A stretch of DNA of 32,365 nt, taken from contig JAURVW010001349.1 of NCBI GenBank assembly GCA_030655275.1, positions 1 through 32,365 on the forward strand, given 5' to 3'. Within the stretch, counting starts at the first letter, position 1. The number at the start of each line of letters is the position of its first letter. Shown here in pieces: positions 25,876 through 32,365 of the stretch. This DNA is from Solirubrobacteraceae bacterium. GTDB lineage: Bacteria; Actinomycetota; Thermoleophilia; Solirubrobacterales; Solirubrobacteraceae. Below the pieces are notes generated by a model. The model saw nothing but the letters and a program-made list of their open reading frames with translations. It ran no database searches and had not been told where the DNA came from. Position numbers and translations under genes: made by a program.

Positions 25876-26838
25876 TCAGGCGCCGGGATCGAAGGCGGCC
25901 GGCACCTCGTAGACCTTGCCGTCGAATCCGGCGCGGAACAGACGCCCCTTCGAGAACCCGACCGAGCCCTTGCCGTAGGCCACCACGCTCGAGTTCGGGA
26001 GGCCCTTCGCGAGCCGGCACGCCTTCTCCGGCGCGTCGATCCGGATGATCTCGCCGGCGTTGTTGGTCGGCACGATCGGCCGGTCCTTCGAGTCGAGCGT
26101 GAGCCCGTCCGGGGCCGCGAACACGTCCGTGCCCTGGAGCGTGAGCACGCGTTCCGGCTTGCTCGGGTTGTCGATCGGGATCCGGGTGACGCCCGGGGCG
26201 AAGAACGTCCGCGACACGTAGAGGTACTTCTGGGCCTTGTCGAGAGCGGCGCCGTTGGCGCTCGGGAGGCTCGCCCACTTCGTGGTGATCGTCCCGTCGG
26301 GCGCCCGCTTGCCGATCAGGCTGGCGAAGTCGTTCGTCGCGAAGATCGTGCCGTCACGGGTGACCGCAAAGCCATTGGCCGCGCTGAAGCCCTTGGCGAG
26401 CGGCGTGAGCGTGCCGGTGACCGGGTCGACCGTCGAGATCGCGCCTGGCTTGAGGACGTCGCCGAAGAGCACGCGCGGGTCGGCCCCGCTGCCGACGATC
26501 ACGGTGCCGTCGGGCAGCAGCTCGAGCGCACCACCGCCGCCGCCGGGGATCGTCGCGACGACCGTGCCCGAGGCACCCGGGCGGTCGAAGCGGATGATCT
26601 TGCCGCCGAGGAGGTCGGTCACCCAGAGACGGCCGGACCGGTCGACGACCATGCCTTCGATCGGCGAGCCGATGTTGCCCTGCAGGATCGGCGCCGGCGC
26701 CGGGATCCCGAGGAACGTCGAGCAGTCCTTGAATCCGGCCATCGCGGGCGAGGCCGAGGCCAGCAGCCCCACCGCCCCGACGAGCACGGAGGCGGCCAGC
26801 GGCCGGCGGAGGGTGGAGGCGGGACGGTTCCTCATCAT
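25876..26838 (-). CDS. Secreted SMP-30/NHL-like beta-propeller protein
   Basis: Signal peptide (LAASVLVGAVGLLASASPAMA); repeated propeller motifs IEGMVVDRSGRLWVTDLLGGKIIRFD, ANGFAVTRDGTIFATND, PDGLTLDSKDRPIVPTNNAGEIIRI. Confidence 0.82.
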   Translation of the reverse strand: MMRNRPASTLRRPLAASVLVGAVGLLASASPAMAGFKDCSTFLGIPAPAPILQGNIGSPIEGMVVDRSGRLWVTDLLGGKIIRFDRPGASGTVVATIPGGGGGALELLPDGTVIVGSGADPRVLFGDVLKPGAISTVDPVTGTLTPLAKGFSAANGFAVTRDGTIFATNDFASLIGKRAPDGTITTKWASLPSANGAALDKAQKYLYVSRTFFAPGVTRIPIDNPSKPERVLTLQGTDVFAAPDGLTLDSKDRPIVPTNNAGEIIRIDAPEKACRLAKGLPNSSVVAYGKGSVGFSKGRLFRAGFDGKVYEVPAAFDPGA

Positions 26839-26925
26839 CCGACCCTACGGCGCTGCGGCCCGCATCGGATGGCCGTCACCTGACTGGCGCTTCATCGAGG
26901 CGCGCGACCCGGGTGAAGGCACCAG

Positions 26926-26965
26926 CCGTCGGCGCGGCCGCCGGAGATCGTCCGCAGGCCGACGG
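26926..26965 (-). terminator. Hairpin downstream of purC
   Basis: CCGTCGGC...GCCGACGG arms, between the purC stop (26988) and the downstream gene. Confidence 0.35.
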
Positions 26966-26987
26966 ACTCCCGGCGGGCGCCGCCGCG

Positions 26988-27890
26988 CTAGACCTTCGGC
27001 GCCGTGTCGACGCCGATGCGCGCGAGCCAGTCGCTGAGCGGCTCGCCGGTGATCCGTTGGTAGGCGTCGCGGTAGCGGTCGGAGGTGCCCTCGACGATCT
27101 CGGCCGGGATCGCGGGAGCCGGGTCGAGCTTGTCCCAGCCCGACCGCGTGGCCCAGTCGCGCACGTACTGTTTGTCGAACGACGGCTGGCCGTGGCCCGG
27201 TTCGTAGCCGTCGACGGGCCAGTAGCGGGAGGAGTCGGGGGTGAGGACCTCATCGGCCACGTGCAGCACGCCGCCTGCGTCGACGCCGAACTCGAACTTC
27301 GTGTCGGCGAGGATCAGGCCGCGCTCGCGGGCGTGCGCCGCCGCCTTCTCGTAGAGCGCGACCGCCTTCTCCTGCACCTGGGCCAGCAGTTCGGGGTCTC
27401 CGACGATCGAGGCGGCCTGGTCGAGATCGATCGCCTCGTCGTGCGCGCCGAGCTCGGCCTTCGTCGACGGCGTGAAGAGCGGCGCGGGCAGCCGGTCGCT
27501 CTCCTGCAGGCCTTCCGGCAGCACGTGGCCGGACACCTTGCCGGTCGCGACGTAGTCGGTCCAGCCCGAGCCGGAGAGGTAACCACGCACGATTGCCTCG
27601 ATCGGGACGATCTGCAGCTTCTTGACCACGATCGCGCGGCCCTTGACCTCGTCCGGCACGCCATCGGAGTCGGAGAGGAAGTGGTTGGGGACCACGTCTG
27701 CGGTGAGCCCGAACCAGAAGACCGACAGGCCGGTGAGGACCGAGCCCTTGCCCGGGATGGGGGTCGGGTGGATCGCGTCGTACGTGGAGATGCGGTCGGT
27801 CGCGACGAGGAGGAGGCGGTCGTCACCGAGGTCGTAGAGCTCTCGGACCTTGCCGGAGGCGATGAGCGGAAGATCGGTGAGGCGCGGCAT
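26988..27890 (-). CDS. purC: Phosphoribosylaminoimidazole-succinocarboxamide (SAICAR) synthase
   Basis: LPLIASGKVRELYDLGDDRLLLVATDRISTYDAIHPTPIPGKGSVLTGLSVFWF, PIEAIVRGYLSGSGW, ILADTKFEFGVDAGGVLHVADEVLTPDSSRYWP. Confidence 0.97.
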   Translation of the reverse strand: MPRLTDLPLIASGKVRELYDLGDDRLLLVATDRISTYDAIHPTPIPGKGSVLTGLSVFWFGLTADVVPNHFLSDSDGVPDEVKGRAIVVKKLQIVPIEAIVRGYLSGSGWTDYVATGKVSGHVLPEGLQESDRLPAPLFTPSTKAELGAHDEAIDLDQAASIVGDPELLAQVQEKAVALYEKAAAHARERGLILADTKFEFGVDAGGVLHVADEVLTPDSSRYWPVDGYEPGHGQPSFDKQYVRDWATRSGWDKLDPAPAIPAEIVEGTSDRYRDAYQRITGEPLSDWLARIGVDTAPKV

Positions 27891-28337
27891 GCGGCGGACG
27901 ATAGGTCGTCGGGCCTGCGTCCTGCTCGGCGCCTCCCCGCTTCGGGCCACCGAGACGAAGGCGACCGCCGACATGCTGTCCGGTGGCCGCCTCCATGTCG
28001 TCTCCAGGGGAGTCCCGTCCCCGCGGTTTGATCCGGCAGGTGGAAGGAAGTACTGCCGGGAAGTCCCGTCTTGGATGTCGACCGCCGCACGTGCCAGCCC
28101 GGCGGAGAACCGGAGATGCGGCATGCGGGCCGCCGAACGCCAGGCACCATTACCCACCCGTCGGGGTAAGGCAAGTTTCCCGAAACAGCGAGCGTTTGCG
28201 GGACATTCTTCCCGACTTCTCGCGCTTTCCGTAACGCCGTTCAGGCCCCCGGATTCCGGGCGAATGCGAACGGTCGACGCCGGCACCGGAACGTTTCGTC
28301 GCGGTCGGCCGTCGTGCCGACCGGGCGGCACGCCGGG

Positions 28338-29633
28338 CTACTGGATCTCGAGCGCGCGGGCCTTCTCGGGCGCCGGAGCACCCCAGCGGACCGCAAAGCC
28401 GCGCTTCTTGCCGCTGGCGATCTGACGCTTCGTCATGAAGACGCTGCGCTTGATCGTGCGGCCGGGCGCGAGGCTCAGCTTGAGTGGGCCGCCACGGGCC
28501 TTGAACCGCAGCTTCTGGATCTTGCTGCCCTTGCGGCGCACGAGGATGCGGAGCGGCCCCTGGCAACGGGACACGTCGCTGGCGCAGTGGATCTTCGCCT
28601 TCACGCCCGTCCGAGTCCAGCGGAGCGACACCTGCAGCTGCGCGGTGCCGGCCTCGCCGATCGTGACCGGCGCGCCCTTCTTGGCCCGCTTCACGGTGGA
28701 GGAGGACGAGGTCGTCCTCGACGGCTGCGGGTCGCGGCGGCTCGCGGCGGTGACCGTGTCGGATGCCTCCGGCGACTGGACCAGATCCGACTCGTCGGGG
28801 CCGGTGACGAAGCTCGTCGTGCGGCTGATGAGCAGGCGCGTGCCGTTCTGGGCGGTCGTCGCGGCCTCCACACGCAGGCCGTACTGCATGTTTTCCTTGA
28901 GCGGCACGACCGGGATCAGGATGGCGCCGCCGTCGAGGAAGCGACCCGAACGGGCGCTGTTGCCGTCGACCCAGCGGAGCTCGACCGACGAGCCGTCGGT
29001 GGCCGTGAGCGAGGCGTTCTGGATGCCGACCGTGGTGAAGCGGTTCGGGCCCTGGGCGTAGACGTAGATGTGCGGGCCGGTCTTGGTGCCCTGCGGCAGG
29101 CCGACCTCGTCGCCCGGCGTGAAGGGTGATTCGCGCGCGATCTCGGCCGGCGCGGTGAACTGCGCGGTGCCGGGCACGGTCGCGAGGCTGATGTCGGACG
29201 GGTTCTGGGCGTCGCGGTCGGCCATGGTGACCATGCACGCGTAGCCGCCGGTGATCGACACGCCGGTCTGCGCGAGCCACGGGTGCAGGACCTGGAACTG
29301 GTGGAAGGGCGCGTTGTGCCACGGGTTGCCGCTGAAGCCGGCGGTGCTGCGGGCGAGCACCGCGCGCGAGCCGGCCCAGAACCCGTCGGCGGAGTAGAGC
29401 TGATTGCCCTCGACCTCACCATGGGTGAGCGTGCCGTTGGCCTCCATGTACTGCGTGTGGGCGTTGCAGGACGAGGCCCAGTCGTTGTTCCACGAGAGCG
29501 GCTTCAGGCCGGCCATCTCGCGCTCGAGGTTCACGGACGCGAGGATCGCGCGCGGCGTGGCCTGCGCGGAGGCGACCGGGAAGGCGGCGGCGAGCGAGGC
29601 GAGCGCAGCCAGTGCGACGGACGAGCGCTTCAT
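28338..29633 (-). CDS. Secreted CAP (SCP/PR1-like) domain protein with basic C-terminal domain
   Basis: Signal peptide (VALAALASLAAAFPVASA); NLEREMAGLKPLSWNNDWASSCNAHTQYMEANGTLTHGEVEGN...; C-terminal Lys/Arg-rich region. 4-bp ATGA overlap with the purB stop. Confidence 0.82.
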   Translation of the reverse strand: MKRSSVALAALASLAAAFPVASAQATPRAILASVNLEREMAGLKPLSWNNDWASSCNAHTQYMEANGTLTHGEVEGNQLYSADGFWAGSRAVLARSTAGFSGNPWHNAPFHQFQVLHPWLAQTGVSITGGYACMVTMADRDAQNPSDISLATVPGTAQFTAPAEIARESPFTPGDEVGLPQGTKTGPHIYVYAQGPNRFTTVGIQNASLTATDGSSVELRWVDGNSARSGRFLDGGAILIPVVPLKENMQYGLRVEAATTAQNGTRLLISRTTSFVTGPDESDLVQSPEASDTVTAASRRDPQPSRTTSSSSTVKRAKKGAPVTIGEAGTAQLQVSLRWTRTGVKAKIHCASDVSRCQGPLRILVRRKGSKIQKLRFKARGGPLKLSLAPGRTIKRSVFMTKRQIASGKKRGFAVRWGAPAPEKARALEIQ

Positions 29634-30922
29634 GAGATCTCGTCCAGTCGACCGACGATCTCGGCGGCGTACCGGGTGTACGCGGTGTAGTCGAAGACGA
29701 TGTCGAGATCGAGGCCCTCGCAGCGGGGGTCGGCGGCGGCGAGCTCCTTGAGCGGGGTGCGCGTGTCCCAGGCGCGCTGGGCGAGCTCCTGGGCCGTGCG
29801 GTAGGCCTCGTCGCGCACGAGCGGCTGGCTCGGGTTGTTGATCAACGCGAGCAGCAGACGCTGGGAGAAGAGGGCGCCGTAGGTGAGTTCGAGGTTCTCG
29901 AGCATGCGATCCGTGTGGACGACCATGCCCTCGGCCAGGCGCAGCGCGAGGCCGTGCATGTAGTCGAGGAGGATCGTCGCGTCCGGAAGGATCACGCGCT
30001 CGGCGCCGGAGTGCGAGATGTCGCGCTCGTGCCAGAGGGCCACGTTCTCGACGCCCGTCTGTGCGTAGCCGCGCAGCACGCGAGCCAGGCCGGTGAGGCG
30101 TTCGCTCGTGATGGGGTTGCGCTTGTGGGGCATTGCGCTCGAGCCCTTCTGGCCCGGCTTGAAGGGCTCCTCGACCTCGCGCACCTCGGTGCGCTGGAGG
30201 TGGCGGAACTCGGTGGCGAACCGTTCGAGCCCTGCGCCGGCGAGCGAGATCGCCTGGAGCACCTCGGCGTGGCGGTCGCGCGGGACGACCTGCGTGGAGA
30301 CCTGTTCGGCCTTCAGTCCGACGCGCTTCAGCACGCGGGCCTCGTAGTCCGGGCTCGTCGCCGAGTAGGTGCCGACGGCGCCAGAGATCGCGCCGACCGC
30401 GGCCTGCGCGAAGGCGGCCTCGAGGCGCTCGACGTTGCGGTGGGCCTCGAAGGCGTAGCCGGCGAGTTTGATGCCGAAGGTGGTCGGCTCGGCGTGGACG
30501 CCGTGGGTGCGGCCCGTCGCGAGCGTGTCCACGTGCTTGCGCGCCTGCACGATGAGCGCGTCGCGGTACTTCTTCGCGCCCTCGATCAGGTGGGTGCCGG
30601 CGTCCTGGAGCTGGAGGCCGAGGGCGGTGTCGAGCACGTCGGAGCTCGTGAGACCGAAGTGGATCCAGCGGCCGGCCTCGCCGAGACCGTCGGAGAGCAC
30701 GTCGACGAAGGCCGCCACGTCGTGGTCGGTGATCTTCTCGCGCTCCTTGGCCGCCTCGACGGTGAAGGTGGCGGCGCGGATGGCGACGAGCTCCTCCTCG
30801 GTGGGCCCGTCCATCTCCTCGCAGGCCGCAACCTCGACGCGGCGCCAGGCCTCCATCTTGGCTTCATCGGTCCAGATGGAACCAAGGGCCGGGCGTGTAT
30901 AGCGCTCGATCACTGCGCACAT
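29630..30922 (-). CDS. purB: Adenylosuccinate lyase
   Basis: [99 protein letters not shown]. Confidence 0.98.
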   Translation of the reverse strand: MCAVIERYTRPALGSIWTDEAKMEAWRRVEVAACEEMDGPTEEELVAIRAATFTVEAAKEREKITDHDVAAFVDVLSDGLGEAGRWIHFGLTSSDVLDTALGLQLQDAGTHLIEGAKKYRDALIVQARKHVDTLATGRTHGVHAEPTTFGIKLAGYAFEAHRNVERLEAAFAQAAVGAISGAVGTYSATSPDYEARVLKRVGLKAEQVSTQVVPRDRHAEVLQAISLAGAGLERFATEFRHLQRTEVREVEEPFKPGQKGSSAMPHKRNPITSERLTGLARVLRGYAQTGVENVALWHERDISHSGAERVILPDATILLDYMHGLALRLAEGMVVHTDRMLENLELTYGALFSQRLLLALINNPSQPLVRDEAYRTAQELAQRAWDTRTPLKELAAADPRCEGLDLDIVFDYTAYTRYAAEIVGRLDEIS

Positions 30923-31162
30923 ACTGCCGGACCGGACGGGGGTGTGCCCGGTCCGGCACCCACGGGTGTGCTCGGGTACGCCGTAGTTCCTTACGGGTGC
31001 GGGGCTTTTCGGGCGTGCAAATTTCGACCCCGAACGGGCCTTGTAGACGGGTTCACCCGCGGCCGACGGCGTTCGTGCGCGCCGTCACGCTTCTGGCGAC
31101 GCCCGATCGGCGGTCGAGGCGAGCGGCGCACCGGCCACGTCCGCTGCGGCAGCCCGACCGGT

Positions 31163-31744
31163 CTACAGCGGCAGGGCGCCGCGGCGCATGAGCATCGCCC
31201 ACGCGGCGAGCGTGGCGGCATCGGTGATGTCGCCGTCGGCCATGTGCGCGTCGAACTCCTCGGGCGTGACGGGCCAGGGCGTGATGAGGCCCTGCTCCTC
31301 GGGCTCGAGATCGGTCTCGCCCTCTTCGAGTTCCGTCGCGAACCACACGTCGCAGAACTGGTTCGAGATGCCAGGCGCGAAGGCGACGGCTCCGAGGTGC
31401 TTCAGCTTGCCGGCACTCAGGCCGAGCTCCTCACGCAGCTCCGTGCGGGCAACGGTCTCGGGATCCTCGTCGTGCTCGGGCTGGACGGTGGCGTCGGCGG
31501 GGCCGCTGATGGTGCCCTGCGGGAACTCGATCGACCAGGAGGCCGTCGGGTAGCGCCATTGCCGCACGAGATGGAACCACTCGCCGTCCCACGGGATCAC
31601 GAGCGCGGCGCGGCGCTTCTCGATGACGGCGTAGGAGCCCACGAGCCCGCCGGGGCGCTCGATCTCGTCCTCCCGCAGCGTGGTCCAGCGGCTCTGGAAC
31701 ACGATCCGGCTGGAGGTCGTCTTGATCGGGGACTCGTCGCTCAC
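31163..31744 (-). CDS. NUDIX hydrolase (ADP-ribose pyrophosphatase-like)
   Basis: VFQSRWTTLREDEIERPGG...LVRQWRYPTASWSIEFPQGTISG...ETVARTELREELGLSAGKLKHLGAVAFAPGISNQFCDVWFATELEEGE; Nudix REL-EELG core. Confidence 0.9.
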   Translation of the reverse strand: MSDESPIKTTSSRIVFQSRWTTLREDEIERPGGLVGSYAVIEKRRAALVIPWDGEWFHLVRQWRYPTASWSIEFPQGTISGPADATVQPEHDEDPETVARTELREELGLSAGKLKHLGAVAFAPGISNQFCDVWFATELEEGETDLEPEEQGLITPWPVTPEEFDAHMADGDITDAATLAAWAMLMRRGALPL

Positions 31745-31782
31745 CGGCCGATCATCCCGGACGGCTCACGCGGGCGCGACGC

Positions 31783-32365
31783 TCAGACGGTGCCGCCGGT
31801 GAGCAGGTACGCCTTCGCGGCCTTCTGCCTGGCGTCCTGCGGGATCCGCTTCCCATTGCGGTGCGTGGCGAGCAGTTCGAGCGGACTGCCTGGCCGCGCG
31901 AACACCGCGCCCCTCACGCCGGGCAGGCGGAGCGTCACCTTCGGTCGCGGGATGGCTCGACGGAACTCGCGCTCGGTGCGCGGCACCGCGAGCTTGGCGT
32001 AGGCGATCGCGATCGACCCGTCGGGCTGGCGCTTCGGGATCGTCGACATCGCGGCGATGATGCGCCGCGTCTTCGGGGCCTTCAGCAGCGTGAACTCCTG
32101 CGTCGGCAGCGCGTTGCGACCGGCGCACGCCTCGACCGCGAGGAACGCGCGGGACCCGCGGATCTCGACGACGCCGTCGAGGCGCAGGACCCGGCCGCGC
32201 AGCTTCGCGGCCTTCGATCCGTGCGATTCCGCGCCGGTGGTGCAGACCGGCTGCGTCGGGATCGGCTCGGGCGTCGGGGTTGGCACCGGCGTGGGGGTCG
32301 GGACGCGCGTGGGCGTGGGCGTGGGTGTCGCCTGCTCGGGCGTCGTGCGGGCGGCGACCGCGGGC
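31783..32365 (-). CDS. Uncharacterised protein with Thr/Pro-rich linker (5' truncated by window edge)
   Basis: Minus-strand frame open to the window edge: ...EQATPTPTPTRVPTPTPVPTPTPEPIPTQPVCTTGAESHGSKAAKLRGRVLRLDGVVEIRG...AYLLTGGTV*; TP-rich linker followed by a basic domain. Confidence 0.65.
   Translation of the reverse strand, partial: PAVAARTTPEQATPTPTPTRVPTPTPVPTPTPEPIPTQPVCTTGAESHGSKAAKLRGRVLRLDGVVEIRGSRAFLAVEACAGRNALPTQEFTLLKAPKTRRIIAAMSTIPKRQPDGSIAIAYAKLAVPRTEREFRRAIPRPKVTLRLPGVRGAVFARPGSPLELLATHRNGKRIPQDARQKAAKAYLLTGGTV

Noticed and set aside
31002-31050. Fourth copy of the GCCGAACGTCG hairpin family near AAATTTCGACCCCGAACGG
   Set aside because: Shares only short pieces (AATTTCGAC, CGAACG) in the wrong order; paired arms and loop are not preserved.
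32268-32330. Tandem GTGGGC/GTCGGG-type repeat as a regulatory repeat
   Set aside because: Explained as codons for a Thr-Pro-rich linker in the minus-strand CDS.

Overview
High-GC chromosomal window, probably actinobacterial (Thermoleophilia-like by codon use and gene content; low-confidence guess). The minus strand carries nine de novo purine genes in map order purT, purH, purN, purF, purL, purQ, purS, purC, purB. They are spread over about 21 kb (9.86-30.9 kb) and interrupted by unrelated, mostly exported proteins: lipase-like, NHL/SMP-30, CAP-domain, and small secreted proteins. The left part holds the argF 3' end, an H1-like Lys/Ala-rich protein, a DoxX-like protein, a TrmA/RlmD-type methyltransferase, an SRPBCC protein, a MYG1-family protein, a Mn/Zn-type ABC transporter with a DtxR/MntR-like operator over its start codon, and uppP. 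No CRISPR array, tRNA, rRNA or transposase was recognised. The less ordinary signals are non-coding or structural: (i) a roughly 107-nt long-armed hairpin next to a 20-bp palindrome between a small secreted-protein gene and purH; (ii) a small secreted-protein gene interrupted in frame by a TAG at the centre of a perfect 22-bp palindrome; (iii) a three-copy intergenic hairpin family (GCCGAACGTCGAAATTCACCCC stem); (iv) a pair of near-identical 45-bp palindromic direct repeats downstream of uppP. I cannot show that any of these is a new system; each is given with a decisive test.
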